Below are positions 26,131 through 35,488 of a DNA stretch of 64,000 nucleotides, piece by piece. The position numbers and the translations under genes were made by a program. Origin of the DNA: Streptomyces sp. NBC_00358 (GTDB lineage: Bacteria > Actinomycetota > Actinomycetes > Streptomycetales > Streptomycetaceae); contig NZ_CP107976.1 in NCBI RefSeq assembly GCF_036099295.1, positions 1,302,001-1,366,000 of the forward strand. Reading direction: 5' to 3'. The notes under the pieces were generated by a model, which saw only the letters and a list, made by a program, of their open reading frames with translations, made no database searches and was not told where the DNA came from. Each line of letters starts with the position of its first letter. The stretch's first letter is position 1.

Positions 26131-27387
26131 ATGAGAGTCATGGACTCCTCGCGCCTGCTCCGAAGATGTCTCTTCGCCGCGCTGTCCGCCACGCTCGTCG
26201 CCTCCGCCTCGGCCGTCGTCGCTCCCGCTCACGCGGGTCCGGCGGCGGCCACCGCGTCCGTGACGTTCGACGACACCTTCGACGGGCCCGCCGGTTCGGC
26301 CGCCGACTCCTCCAAGTGGCAGATGGAGACCGGCGACAACGTCAACAACCACGAGCGGGAGTACTACACGTCGGGCAACAAGAACGCCGCGCTCGACGGA
26401 CAGGGCCATCTGGTGATCACGGCCCGCAAGGAGAATCCGGCCAACTACCAGTGCTGGTACGGCACATGCCAGTACACCTCGGCCCGGATGAACACCTCCG
26501 GGAAGTTCACCACGGCGTACGGCCATGTCGAGGCCCGGATGAAGATCCCGCGCGGGCAGGGCATGTGGCCGGCGTTCTGGATGCTCGGCGGCGACATCGG
26601 GCAGGTCGGCTGGCCGAACTCCGGTGAGATCGACGTCATGGAGAACGTCGGCTTCGAGCCGTCCACCGTGCACGGCACGATCCATGGCCCCGGCTACTCC
26701 GGGTCCGCCGGTATCGGCGCCGGGTACTCCCTGCCGAACGGCCAGGCCTTCGCGGACGCCTTCCACACCTTCGCGGTCGACTGGGCACCGAACTCGATCA
26801 CCTGGTCGGTGGACGGCACGGTCTACGAGCGGCGGACGCCCGCCGATGTGGGCGGCAACACCTGGGTGTTCAACAAGCCGTTCTTCCTGATCCTGAACCT
26901 CGCGGTCGGCGGATACTGGCCCGGTGACCCCGACGGCTCCACCGCCTTCCCGCAGCAACTCGTCGTCGACGAGGTCAAGGTGACGACGAGCGACAGTGCG
27001 GGCGGCACCAGCGGTCCGATCAAGGGCCTCGCGGGCAAGTGCGCGGACGTCGCCGCCGCCAACTCGGCCAACGGCACCCCCGTACAGCTCTACGACTGCA
27101 ACGGGACCGGCGCCCAGCAGTGGACCGTGTCCTCGGACGGCACGATCCGCGCGCTCGGCAAGTGCCTGGACGTCACCGGCAACGGTAGGGCGGACGGCAC
27201 GACGGTCCAACTGTGGGACTGCAACGGCGGACCCAACCAGAAATGGACCGTCACCGCGGCTCACGACATCGTGAACCCGCAGGCCGACAAGTGTCTCGAC
27301 GTCACCGGCAACAACTCGGCCAACGGCACACGACTGCAGATCTGGACGTGTTCCGGCGGAGCCAACCAGAAGTGGACGGTGGGCTGA
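26131..27387 (+). CDS. Secreted GH16 endo-beta-1,3-glucanase with C-terminal CBM13 lectin domain
   Basis: 418 residues. A Sec signal peptide with Arg-Arg and a hydrophobic run ends near AHA-GPA at residue 35. The GH16 domain (about 45-280) carries WPNSGEIDVMENVG, where Glu166, Asp168 and Glu171 form the catalytic E-x-D-x-x-E set of laminarinases, and WPAFWMLGGD upstream. Residues from about 290 form a ricin-type beta-trefoil (CBM13) with three QxW repeats (AQQWTV, NQKWTV, NQKWTV). It should cut beta-1,3-glucans of fungal or algal walls outside the cell. A dre-like site at the promoter suggests N-acetylglucosamine-linked control. Confidence 0.92.
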   Translation: MRVMDSSRLLRRCLFAALSATLVASASAVVAPAHAGPAAATASVTFDDTFDGPAGSAADSSKWQMETGDNVNNHEREYYTSGNKNAALDGQGHLVITARKENPANYQCWYGTCQYTSARMNTSGKFTTAYGHVEARMKIPRGQGMWPAFWMLGGDIGQVGWPNSGEIDVMENVGFEPSTVHGTIHGPGYSGSAGIGAGYSLPNGQAFADAFHTFAVDWAPNSITWSVDGTVYERRTPADVGGNTWVFNKPFFLILNLAVGGYWPGDPDGSTAFPQQLVVDEVKVTTSDSAGGTSGPIKGLAGKCADVAAANSANGTPVQLYDCNGTGAQQWTVSSDGTIRALGKCLDVTGNGRADGTTVQLWDCNGGPNQKWTVTAAHDIVNPQADKCLDVTGNNSANGTRLQIWTCSGGANQKWTVG

Positions 27388-27498
27388 GGGACAGCGCGGG
27401 CGATGCGCGTTCGCACCTGAGGTGTCCCCTATCCGCTGAGCGATCTCCGACCCGGCTGTGACGCCGGGGTGTTGGTGAGCACGGGCTGTACGGAACGA

Positions 27499-27556
27499 CG
27501 AAGCTCCTGGTGGACGGGTTCTCGACCGAGATCGCCCGTGTCCGCCAGGAGCTTCG
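27499..27556. terminator. 12-bp stem with long loop, likely bidirectional terminator
   Basis: CGAAGCTCCTGG pairs exactly with CCAGGAGCTTCG across a 34-base loop that itself can pair GGACGGG with CCCGTGTCC imperfectly. It lies in the 222-bp gap between the convergent glucanase and P-type ATPase genes, where I see no gene. Confidence 0.6.
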
Positions 27557-27609
27557 GCCCGGCAGCCGACGGCGACCGACGGGAGCGGGTCGAACCCGGA
27601 AACGTCGCG

Positions 27610-30270
27610 TCACCGCGCGTCATCGGCCGGTGTGGAGAGGGGCGCGGCCGTGCTGAAGCGGGACGCGCGGCGCCGCAGGTGCCGGTGGCCCGCGTAGTGC
27701 CCGGGGGGCGGCGAGGTGGTGGCCGCGGCGCCGTAGAACAGCCGCTTGCCGACCTCGATGAGGGCCAGGTAGGCGACGATCATGCCGACCAGGGTGGCGA
27801 AGAACGCCATGGGAAGCGGTTGGAAGCCCAGCGTATGGGCGAACGGCATGGCCGGCAGCAGCGCACCGACCGTGACGACGCCCAGCGCCGCCAGTGTCAG
27901 CGGCAGGCTGGGGTGGCTGCGGAAGAACGGGATGCGGCGCGTTCGGATGGCGAAGATCACCAGCGTCTGCGTGGCCAGCGATTCCACGAACCACCCGGTC
28001 CGGAACTGGGCCGGCCCGGAGTGGAAGACCCAGAGCATGACGCCGAAGGTGACGAAGTCGAACACCGAGCTGAGCGGGCCGAAGGCGATCATGAATCGGC
28101 GGATGAAGGCGATGTCCCAGTGCGAGGGCTTCCGCAGTTGCTCCTCGTCCACGTTGTCCGTCGGGATGGCCAACTGGCTGCTGTCGTAGAGCAGGTTGTT
28201 CAGAAGGATCTGTGACGGGAGCATCGGCAGGAACGACAGGAAGAGCGAGGCTCCCGCGGCCGAGGCCATGTTGCCGAAGTTGCTCGACGTACCCATCAGC
28301 ACGTACTTGATGGTGTTGGCGAAGATCCTCCGGCCCTCGCTCACCCCGTCGGCGAGGACGTTCAGGTCCTTCTCCAGCAGGATGACGTCGGCCGCGTCCT
28401 TGGCGACATCGGTGGCCGAGTCGACGGAGATGCCCACGTCGGCGGCATGCAGGGCGAGGGCGTCGTTCACCCCGTCGCCCAGGAACGCGACGCCCCCGCG
28501 GCTGAGCCGTTGTGCGTGCACGATGCGTGCCTTGGCCTCGGGACTCACCCGCGCGAACACCGTGGTGCCGGCGATCGCCTCGGCCAGTCGTCCGTCGTCC
28601 AGGGCGTCGACCTCGCCGCCGGTCATCACTCCCGCGTCGGGCAGACCCAGGTCGTGGCAGACCTTCGCGGCGACCGCGGCGTTGTCGCCGGTGACGACCT
28701 TCACCGCGACGCCGAGCCCGGACAGCCTGCGCAGCGCCATGGCGGCATCCGGCTTGGGCGGATCCATGAACACCAGCAGGCCGACAAGGGTCAGCCCCCG
28801 TTCGTCCTCGGGCCCGACACCCTGCGTTGCGGTGACATCGGACCGGGTGGCGACCGCGACCACCCGGTTGCCCGCCGAGAACTCGACCGCCAGTGCGTCA
28901 CGTGCCGCGGGCGGGACGTCGAGGCAGCGGTCCAGGACCGTCTCCGGAGCGCCCTTGGTGACCAGGCGGAGACGGCCGTCGCCGTCCCGCAGCAGAACGG
29001 ACACCATGCGTCGTCCATGATCGAACGGCAGCACCGAGACCTGCGTGAACCCGTCCAGGCCGGCCCGCTCACCGGCCGTGGCCGGGGATCGCCAGAGTGC
29101 CTGGTCCAGCGGGTTGCCTCCGACGTCCCGCGCGTCGCGCGCCTCGTTCTCCGTGGCGAGCAGTCCCCAGCGCACCACCGCCCCGGCGTGGTGGCCACCG
29201 GCGGGCACGGCGCGCATGTACTCGATCCGGCCCGTGGTGAGCGTGCCGGTCTTGTCGGTGAACAGGACATCGACATCGCCCAGGTCCTCGATGCACACCA
29301 GCCGCTTGACCAGGACCTTGCGCCGGCTCATCCGCCGCGAACCCGCGGCCAGACTGGTCGATACGACCGCGGGCAGAAGCTGCGGGGTGATGCCCACCGC
29401 GATGGCCAGCGAGAACAGCAGCGCGTCGATGATCGGCTTGTGCAGGGCTACGTTGATCACGAAGATCGAGGTCGTCAACGCGCCCGCGACGCAGACCAGC
29501 AGCATGGAGAAGCGTCGCAGGCCGACCTGGAACTCGGTGTCGAGCGGATGGGTGTCGAGCCCGGCGGCGATCTTGCCGAATTCCGTACGTGCTCCGGTGG
29601 CCACCACGACGCCATGGGCGGCCCCGGTACGAACGACCGTACCCATCAGGGCGCAACCGGACAATTCCGCGAGCGGAGTCCCGGCCGCGACCGCCGCGAG
29701 ACCCTTGTCCACCGGAAGCGACTCTCCGGTCAGCACCGACTCGTCGCACTCCAGACCGGTGACCGCGATCAGCCGCAGATCGGCCGGCACGATGTCACCC
29801 AGCCGCAGTTCCACCACGTCACCGGGGACCAGCGCCGTGACATCGACGAGCAGGGCCTTGCCGTCGCGCAAGGCCACGGCCTGATGGCGGATCTGGGAGT
29901 GCAGCGCCTCGGCCGCCCTTTCGGCCCGGTATTCGTTGACGAATCCCAGTCCCACCGACGCGCTCACGATCAGCCCGATGATCACCGCGTCGCTTCGCTC
30001 TCCCACCAGGAACGACACGACTGCGGCTGCCGCCAGCAGTCCGAGCAGCGGTGAGCGGAGCTGATGCCACAGGACGGGGAACCCCCGGGCACGATGGGTT
30101 GCCACCGCGTTGGGGCCGAACTCCGCCTGGCGTCGCAGAACCTCCGCGCCGCCCAGGCCTTCCCCCGCGACGACGTCGAGCGTACGAAGGACTTCGTCCG
30201 CCGGAAGAACCGCGGCGGACATCACCCCCTGCGCGGGCGCCGGCGGCTGCGCCGGAGTAATGACACTCAC
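27610..30270 (-). CDS. mgtA: Mg-transporting-type P-type ATPase (P3B, MgtA-like)
   Basis: 886 residues from a GTG with GGAGG ten bases upstream. Motifs in order: TGES near 181-184, the phosphorylation site FTDKTGTLT with Asp339, KGAPE in the nucleotide domain, GDGVNDALALHAADVGISVD at the hinge, and six C-terminal helices with FGPLSSVFDFVTF, typical of MgtA/MgtB. These import Mg2+ down its gradient at the cost of ATP. The upstream region shows no M-box riboswitch that I can recognise. It is convergent with the glucanase and divergent from small genes at the island edge. Confidence 0.9.
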   Translation of the reverse strand: MSVITPAQPPAPAQGVMSAAVLPADEVLRTLDVVAGEGLGGAEVLRRQAEFGPNAVATHRARGFPVLWHQLRSPLLGLLAAAAVVSFLVGERSDAVIIGLIVSASVGLGFVNEYRAERAAEALHSQIRHQAVALRDGKALLVDVTALVPGDVVELRLGDIVPADLRLIAVTGLECDESVLTGESLPVDKGLAAVAAGTPLAELSGCALMGTVVRTGAAHGVVVATGARTEFGKIAAGLDTHPLDTEFQVGLRRFSMLLVCVAGALTTSIFVINVALHKPIIDALLFSLAIAVGITPQLLPAVVSTSLAAGSRRMSRRKVLVKRLVCIEDLGDVDVLFTDKTGTLTTGRIEYMRAVPAGGHHAGAVVRWGLLATENEARDARDVGGNPLDQALWRSPATAGERAGLDGFTQVSVLPFDHGRRMVSVLLRDGDGRLRLVTKGAPETVLDRCLDVPPAARDALAVEFSAGNRVVAVATRSDVTATQGVGPEDERGLTLVGLLVFMDPPKPDAAMALRRLSGLGVAVKVVTGDNAAVAAKVCHDLGLPDAGVMTGGEVDALDDGRLAEAIAGTTVFARVSPEAKARIVHAQRLSRGGVAFLGDGVNDALALHAADVGISVDSATDVAKDAADVILLEKDLNVLADGVSEGRRIFANTIKYVLMGTSSNFGNMASAAGASLFLSFLPMLPSQILLNNLLYDSSQLAIPTDNVDEEQLRKPSHWDIAFIRRFMIAFGPLSSVFDFVTFGVMLWVFHSGPAQFRTGWFVESLATQTLVIFAIRTRRIPFFRSHPSLPLTLAALGVVTVGALLPAMPFAHTLGFQPLPMAFFATLVGMIVAYLALIEVGKRLFYGAAATTSPPPGHYAGHRHLRRRASRFSTAAPLSTPADDAR

Positions 30271-30494
30271 CTTGCTCCGCCTCCGGAGTCGGGGGAACGG
30301 TGCTGCGGGCACGTGCCGCTTCCGCCATCCCGGCGAAACTTCCTGATCAGGCACATCGCGGCTCCGGGTCTCGCCGGGTCCTCCGCGGACATCGTCCAGA
30401 ACTCCGGCAGGTGACTCGTACCCACTGCTCCCCGCTCCCCCGCGCGCCGTTGTCGCCTTTCGCCTCCAGTCAACTCCGGCGGGAATCAAGGCAC

Positions 30495-30665
30495 ATGAGC
30501 CAAGAGGAACGAACTGGGGTACGACAGGCCCTTGCGCGGCCAGGCCTGCGCGTGACACGGGCGGCGGCGCCCTCGGGCTGGACGGCCACCCTGAGGATCG
30601 CTCCCCGCGCCGGGCCGCCCGAACCCCGATACGCAGTGATCGAGGTGAAGCTCAGAGAGAACTGA
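30495..30665 (+). CDS. Possible small protein, 56 aa, unknown
   Basis: An ATG gives MSQEERTGVRQALARPGLRV and the frame ends ...AVIEVKLREN. It is basic, with no membrane segment. The ribosome site is weak (CAAGGC), and the frame is open upstream without a better start. It might be a real small gene at the left edge of the stress island or a leader of the next gene. Confidence 0.35.
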   Translation: MSQEERTGVRQALARPGLRVTRAAAPSGWTATLRIAPRAGPPEPRYAVIEVKLREN

Positions 30666-30748
30666 GAAGTCCCTGTGAAAAGGTGCGCGGGTTCCTCCGA
30701 AGATCCAGTACGCGCTTCCGGTCCGACCACCCCATGGAGAAAGCCCAC

Positions 30749-31267
30749 ATGAGTCTCACGATCGTCAACGGACTGCCCGCACACATCTTGTTCGTGCACT
30801 TCGTCATCGTGCTCGTGCCTCTGAGCGCCCTGGCACTCATAGCGTGCGCGGTGTGGCCCGGCGCAGCCCGGCGGCTCGGTCTGATCCTGCCCGCCCTCAC
30901 GCTCGTGACGTTGGCGACCGTGCCGTTGTCCACGCACGCCGGTGAGTGGCTGGAACGGCACGTCGGCAGCGACCCCCTGGTGCGCAAGCACGCCGAACTC
31001 GGCGACGGACTGCTGCCGTGGGCGCTCGGCCTCTTCGCGGTCTCGGCCGTCGTCTGGTGGACGGCCCGCCGCTCGGCGCCCGCGGCGGACGGCACGTCGG
31101 GCGCCTCACGGGCTCTCCCGGTACTGGTCCGGGGCGCGATAGCGGTCCTTTCGGTCGTCGTCGCGGTCGGCGCCGTGGTGGACGTCTACCGGATCGGCGA
31201 CTCGGGCGCCAAGGCCGCCTGGCACGACAACTACTCGAAGACGGCCACGCAGCGCGGAAACGGCTGA
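30749..31267 (+). CDS. DUF2231 membrane protein
   Basis: 172 residues from MSLTIVNGLPAHILFVHFVI with GGAG nine bases upstream. Four membrane helices are visible; the His of PAHILFVHFVIVLVPL in helix 1 and THAGEWLE after helix 2 fit the DUF2231 pattern, which often accompanies haem or redox proteins in actinobacteria. The role is unknown. A hairpin 27 bp after the stop ends the unit. Confidence 0.8.
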   Translation: MSLTIVNGLPAHILFVHFVIVLVPLSALALIACAVWPGAARRLGLILPALTLVTLATVPLSTHAGEWLERHVGSDPLVRKHAELGDGLLPWALGLFAVSAVVWWTARRSAPAADGTSGASRALPVLVRGAIAVLSVVVAVGAVVDVYRIGDSGAKAAWHDNYSKTATQRGNG

Positions 31268-31293
31268 CGGACGAGACCGGTGTCGGGCCCCGT

Positions 31294-31310
31294 CCCGGAC
31301 ACGATCCGGG
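31294..31310 (+). terminator. Hairpin after DUF2231 gene
   Basis: CCCGGA pairs with TCCGGG over CACGA; an outer CGGGCCC/GGGCCCG pair can extend it. It lies 27 bp downstream of the DUF2231 stop. Confidence 0.5.
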
Positions 31311-31403
31311 CCCGTTGCCGTGACGGCGGCCGGGGCCGGGGCCGGGCGCGCAGTGCACTACGTCGTGACGACGCCCGTTCGATCGCAGGCTCCGTGCGGC
31401 CGC

Positions 31404-31610
31404 CTACCCCGGGAGCTCCGTGCGCTCCCACCACTCGTAGACGGGCAACTGGCCCTGCTCGGTCTCCTGCTGACGCGTCGTGGCCCGGAAGTGCTCGTAC
31501 CCTCCACGGAACGCCACTTTGATGTCGGGGCCGGGCGCCGGAACCGAGACGATCCGCTCAGGAAGATCGTCAGGGCCGCCCTCAAGAACTGCTGTTGTCG
31601 CGTCGGTCAT
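31404..31610 (-). CDS. DUF5988-type small protein
   Basis: 68 residues: MTDATTAVLEGGPDDLPERI, then KVAFRGGYEHFRATTRQQET and LPVYEWWERTELPG. The pattern LEGGP...GYEHF...LPVYEW is that of DUF5988 proteins, short soluble proteins of actinobacteria of unknown role. A frame continuing upstream has no coding character. A weak copy of the island dyad lies about 120 bp upstream. Confidence 0.7.
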   Translation of the reverse strand: MTDATTAVLEGGPDDLPERIVSVPAPGPDIKVAFRGGYEHFRATTRQQETEQGQLPVYEWWERTELPG

Positions 31611-31731
31611 GACCCGATCCTCTCTGCCCCTGCCGGAGCCCGACCCCGCGACGCGCCGAGGTGTACTCCGGCCGTTCGCGTGGGGGATGCCGACCGGGCT
31701 TGCCGCCGTGGGACCGGTCTTCACCTCGATC

Positions 31732-31745
31732 GGGGTCATCGGCCC
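31732..31745. promoter_or_regulatory. Weak island dyad, GGGGTC-AT-CGGCCC
   Basis: One half-site (CGGCCC) is intact and the other is degenerate. It lies upstream of the DUF5988 gene at the distance seen for other island boxes. The assignment is tentative. Confidence 0.3.
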
Positions 31746-31813
31746 TGTGGAACGGGAAGTCCCGGCCCGGTGCGGCCTGCCGCGATGCGCCGGCGGCCGC
31801 ACGGGCTCGGCGG

Positions 31814-32422
31814 TCAGTCCCTTCCTCCGCTCAGGTTCCCCCACTGGGGGCCGACCTGCCGCCACTCCGCGTCCCATTCGGCCATGCGCCGCCGATCCAG
31901 TCGCGTTCGGGCCAACCGTCCCGCGGCCCAGACCGCGGCACCGGCCGAGGAAGCGACGAGGGCGCCGGTCAGGGCCGCCTCCAGCGTCGCCTCCGTACCG
32001 GTCACCGGCGCCGGCACCACATGGTCCGTCCGGTCCGTCCACACCGTGACACGCGTGCCGACCGGGGCCCCCGGCAAGACCTTGGCCTTGCCGGCGTGGA
32101 CCGTTCCGTCCGGGGTGGTCCATCGCACGGCGGCCCACACCCGTTGGCCACTCCCCCCGACGGCGGTGGGGGCACTCGGTGCGGCGACGGTGAGGACGGC
32201 GGGCACGGCGTGCACCCGGGCCGCCTGTGCCGACAGGCCGGTGCCGACCGCCTGAGCCGCCACCACGCCCGCGAGAACTCCGAGGACGACCGCCAGCGTC
32301 CCGGTGACGAGCACGATCCAGGCCTCGATGACGTCGCTGTGCCGACGCAGCGGGTTACTGCGCCAGCGCCACGTCCCCACGATGGTCCTCCCGCCCCTCT
32401 TGCCGGAGGGTGTCCGTGGCAT
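31814..32422 (-). CDS. Rv1733c-type membrane protein
   Basis: 202 residues from MPRTPSGKRGGRTIVGTWRW; a GTG two codons earlier overlaps the CBS stop. WRWRSNPLRRHSDVIEAWIV leads into membrane helix 1; an extracytoplasmic domain follows (VRWTTPDGTVHAGKAKVLPG, VTVWTDRTD), then helix 2 and a basic tail. This is the layout of Rv1733c of Mycobacterium tuberculosis, a DosR-regulon dormancy protein of unknown function. It is co-transcribed with the CBS-BON gene. Confidence 0.85.
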   Translation of the reverse strand: MPRTPSGKRGGRTIVGTWRWRSNPLRRHSDVIEAWIVLVTGTLAVVLGVLAGVVAAQAVGTGLSAQAARVHAVPAVLTVAAPSAPTAVGGSGQRVWAAVRWTTPDGTVHAGKAKVLPGAPVGTRVTVWTDRTDHVVPAPVTGTEATLEAALTGALVASSAGAAVWAAGRLARTRLDRRRMAEWDAEWRQVGPQWGNLSGGRD

Positions 32423-32424
32423 CG

Positions 32425-33159
32425 TCACCGCCCCCCGCGCCGTACCGACGGCTCCGCCTCACTCCGTGCCGGGTGGTCGGCTTCGGGAAGGTCGGGGTCG
32501 AGGTTCGGGTGTCTGGGCGGCCCGGCCGGCGCGCATCGCACGTCGACCACTCCCGGCACCTCCCGGGCAAGCCGGGCGGCCGGCGGGATGAGGGCGGTCT
32601 CGTGGACCCGGCCGGAGAGCGTGACGACACCGTCGCGCACCTCGACCCGGATCGTCGAGGTGCGCGTACCGAAGAGCCGTGGGACAACCTGCCGGCGCAC
32701 CTCCTCGGCGATGTCCTTGTCCTGCCGCAGGAAGACCTTCAGCAGGTCGGAGCGGCTGACGATGCCCTTCAGGGTGCCGTCGCGGCCGACGACCGGCAGC
32801 CGCCCGACCCGGTTGCGGGCCATGACGCGGGCGGCGTGGGCGAGGGTGGTCCCGGGCGCCACGGTGACGGCCGGGGCGGTCATGAGTGCGCCCGCGGTCA
32901 CCGCATCGGCCTTGCGGAGCTCGGATAGGTGCTCCACCTGGCCGTACCGACCGATGTCGCGGTCGCTGTACTGCTCCTTGGGCAGCAGATCGGCCTCGGA
33001 GACGACGCCGATGACCACTCCGGAGTCGTCCAGCACGGGGAGTGCGCCGACCTGCCATTCGTGCATGGCCTTCACGATGTCCTTGAAGGCGGCTCCAGCA
33101 CGGAGGCCGACGACCCGCTCGGCCATCACGTCGTTCACGAAGGTCGGAGTGCCGCTCAT
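32425..33159 (-). CDS. CBS-CBS-BON domain protein
   Basis: 244 residues from MSGTPTFVNDVMAERVVGLR with GGAGG upstream. Two CBS domains (about 1-65 and 85-145; the second has LMTAPAVTVAPGTTLAHAAR) are followed by a BON domain (IRVEVRDGVVTLSGRVHETA). CBS pairs bind adenine nucleotides, and BON domains bind surfaces or membranes; such proteins are energy-state sensors in the DevR regulons. Its Rv1733c-type partner starts at its stop codon. An island dyad lies about 70 bp upstream of the start. Confidence 0.87.
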   Translation of the reverse strand: MSGTPTFVNDVMAERVVGLRAGAAFKDIVKAMHEWQVGALPVLDDSGVVIGVVSEADLLPKEQYSDRDIGRYGQVEHLSELRKADAVTAGALMTAPAVTVAPGTTLAHAARVMARNRVGRLPVVGRDGTLKGIVSRSDLLKVFLRQDKDIAEEVRRQVVPRLFGTRTSTIRVEVRDGVVTLSGRVHETALIPPAARLAREVPGVVDVRCAPAGPPRHPNLDPDLPEADHPARSEAEPSVRRGGR

Positions 33160-33230
33160 GGCATCCTCCAAAGGCTCGGCCACCGTCACGAGACACCTTC
33201 AGCCTGGGGCCTCGGGACGGTCCGCGTCAT

Positions 33231-33244
33231 GGGCCGAGCGGGCC
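33231..33244. promoter_or_regulatory. OsdR/DevR-like box, GGGCCG-AG-CGGGCC
   Basis: A 6-2-6 dyad with one mismatch, about 80 bp upstream of the CBS-BON start. It belongs to the island-wide set of GGGCCG-NN-CGGCCC sites. Confidence 0.6.
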
Positions 33245-33301
33245 GAAACGTACCCCTTCGGCCCCCGAGCCGGACTCCGGCCCCGTACCTTCGGGCACTG
33301 C

Positions 33302-35023
33302 CTACTTCACCGGCAACGGGACCTGCCAGTCGACCACGGCACCACCGGTGCCGGAACCGGAGACCTCCAGACGCCCGCCGAGCTGCTCGGCCCGCTCGGC
33401 CATGTTGCGCAGTCCGCTGCGGCGGCCGTCCGCCGGAATGCCCACGCCGTCGTCGGAGACCTTGAGACGCAGCTCACGGCCGTCGGTCGTCAGCACCACG
33501 TCGGCCCGGCCGGCGTGGGCGTGCCGGGCGATGTTGGTCAGAGCCTCGACGAGCACGGCCAGGACATGGCCGGCGATCTCGCGCGGCACGTCGGTGTCGA
33601 GCAGACCCTCCATGCGCACGCTGGGCGCGAAGCCCAGTCCCGGCCTGGCCTCGTCGGCCGCCCTGGCGACCTCGGCCCGCAGTCCGCCGCCGGTCGCGTC
33701 GTCCTCACGGGTCCGGAGGCCGAAGATGGCCGACCTGATGATCTTGATGGTCTCGTCCAGGTCGTCCACAGCCCGCAGCACCCGCTCGGACGCCTCGGGG
33801 TGGGTGATGAACCGGCCCGCGCTCTGCAGCGTCATCCCGGTGGCGAAGAGTCGTTGGATGGCCAGGTCGTGCAGGTCACGGGCGATCCGGTCGCGGTCCT
33901 GGAGCACGGCGATCCGCTCGGCGTCCTGCCTCCGTTCGGCCAGTTCCATCGCGATCGCGGCCTGCACGGCGAATCCCTGCAGCATCCCGGTCTCCCTGCC
34001 GGAGAAGACCGGTTGACCGGACTCACGGGCCAGCAGCACCACTCCTCGTACGTCACCGGCGCCGGTGCCGATGGGGACCGCCACCGCTGGGCCCAGCCCT
34101 TGGAAGCGCGGCGGTTCCGGGGAGATCCGCTCGTCCTGGGTGACGTCGTCGCTGTTGACGGGGGCGGCGGTGGAGAACGCCAGTCCCACCAGGGTTTCCT
34201 TCAGCGGCAGCACCAGTCCCCGGTGCTCCTCCGCGTCCACTCCGACGGCGATCTCCACGCTGAGCGACCTGCCGCCCCCGACGGGCATCGCGACCGCCGC
34301 CAGGGCCGAGCAGGAGATGTCCCGGGCGTGCTCGGCGATCAGGTTCAGCGTCTCGGCGCGTTCGCTGCCGGACATCAGGCGGTGACTGATCTCCGCGTTG
34401 GCCTTCAGCCAGCGTTCGCGGAGTCGGGAGTCCTCGTACAGGCGGGCGTTGTCGATCGCCACGCCGGCTGCGACGGCCAGCGTGGACAGCAACGACTCGT
34501 CCTCCCCGTCGAACGGCGCCCCGCCGCGCTTCTCGGTCAGATACAGGTTGCCGAAGACCTCGTCGCGTACGCGGATGGGAACGCCCAGGAATCCGTTCAT
34601 CGGCGGATGGCCGGCCGGGAAGCCGTATGAGGCCGAGTGCTGCGAGAGCTTCTCCAGACGCAGGGGCTCGGGATGGCGGATCAGCTCACCGAGGATGCCG
34701 TGCCCCTCCGGGAGAGAGCCGATGTCGGAGATCTGCTGTTCGCTGAGGCCGATGGTGTGGAACGCCGACAGGCTCGTGCCGTCGGGTCCGATGACACCGA
34801 GCGCCGCGTACTGGGCGTCGACCAGCGTCGCAGCCGCCTCGACGATGGAGAGCAGTGCCTGTTCCAGGTCCAGTTCCCGGCCGACGGCGAGGACCGCTTC
34901 GAGCAGGCTCTGCACCCGGTCGCGCGTGCTCCGGGCCACGTCCAGCCTGGCCTGCAGCTCCTCCAACAGCTCGTCGGACTTCAGTTGCGGCAGTACTCCG
35001 CGGAGCTCGTCCGGGGTTCCCAC
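33302..35023 (-). CDS. osdK: GAF-GAF sensor histidine kinase, DevS/DosT/OsdK-like
   Basis: 573 residues from a GTG with GGGAGGAAC upstream. GAF-A spans about 55-195, GAF-B about 220-365, then a HisKA_3 dimer domain with phospho-acceptor His385 in IARDLHDLAIQRLFATGM and an HATPase domain (EALTNIARHA, DDGVGIPADGR, GLRNMAERAEQLGG). In GAF-A, GHPPMNGFLGVPIRVRDEV carries His139 at the place of the proximal haem ligand His149 of mycobacterial DevS, and Tyr161 in NLYLTEK lies 22 residues on, as Tyr171 does. It is therefore probably a haem-based O2/redox sensor in the cytosol. Its regulator is not adjacent. Confidence 0.88.
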   Translation of the reverse strand: MGTPDELRGVLPQLKSDELLEELQARLDVARSTRDRVQSLLEAVLAVGRELDLEQALLSIVEAAATLVDAQYAALGVIGPDGTSLSAFHTIGLSEQQISDIGSLPEGHGILGELIRHPEPLRLEKLSQHSASYGFPAGHPPMNGFLGVPIRVRDEVFGNLYLTEKRGGAPFDGEDESLLSTLAVAAGVAIDNARLYEDSRLRERWLKANAEISHRLMSGSERAETLNLIAEHARDISCSALAAVAMPVGGGRSLSVEIAVGVDAEEHRGLVLPLKETLVGLAFSTAAPVNSDDVTQDERISPEPPRFQGLGPAVAVPIGTGAGDVRGVVLLARESGQPVFSGRETGMLQGFAVQAAIAMELAERRQDAERIAVLQDRDRIARDLHDLAIQRLFATGMTLQSAGRFITHPEASERVLRAVDDLDETIKIIRSAIFGLRTREDDATGGGLRAEVARAADEARPGLGFAPSVRMEGLLDTDVPREIAGHVLAVLVEALTNIARHAHAGRADVVLTTDGRELRLKVSDDGVGIPADGRRSGLRNMAERAEQLGGRLEVSGSGTGGAVVDWQVPLPVK

Positions 35024-35169
35024 GCTGTTCCTCCCGGCCTCTCTGTGTGTGTGTCCCGGCCGGCGTACGGTTCCGCCGGTTCCGCGCGCAAGGGGACATC
35101 ATCACGGTAGCCCGCCCCGACCTGGGCCGGTATCCGGATCCGGGCGCCAGGGCCGGACGTCCCGGGAAA

Positions 35170-35183
35170 GGGCTGGACGGCCC
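35170..35183. promoter_or_regulatory. OsdR/DevR-like box upstream of the kinase, GGGCTG-GA-CGGCCC
   Basis: One half-site is perfect and the other has one change. It lies about 150 bp upstream of the sensor kinase start. Confidence 0.5.
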
Positions 35184-35474
35184 CTGCCACCGCCGGACGG
35201 CGGGGACGCCTCCGCGCCGGGCGTGGCCAGGCCCCGTACGCCTCGGGGGGGCCGCCAGACCGAGAAGGCTGCCCAGTCCTGGGACGACGGACACCTGGCG
35301 GCGGCCCCGCCGTGGCGCGGTGCGAGCGAGCGGCCGTCCTCCGCCGCGGAACCCGGCGGCGCGGCGGAGGACTCCCCCACGGCGTGATCCCTCCGTCACG
35401 ACAGGTCCGGTCGGTCACCGTCCACCGACCGGGCCTACCGCCGCCTGCGGACGATTCGCCGGTGCCGGCTCCGA

Positions 35475-35488
35475 GGGCCGTCCGGACC
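35475..35488. promoter_or_regulatory. OsdR/DevR-like box upstream of oleate hydratase, GGGCCG-TC-CGGACC
   Basis: A 6-2-6 dyad with one mismatch, about 100 bp before the oleate hydratase start. Confidence 0.6.

Noticed and set aside
30271..30494. Possible Mg2+ (M-box) riboswitch before the Mg-type ATPase
   Set aside because: The leader is short and I could not find the conserved M-box segments.
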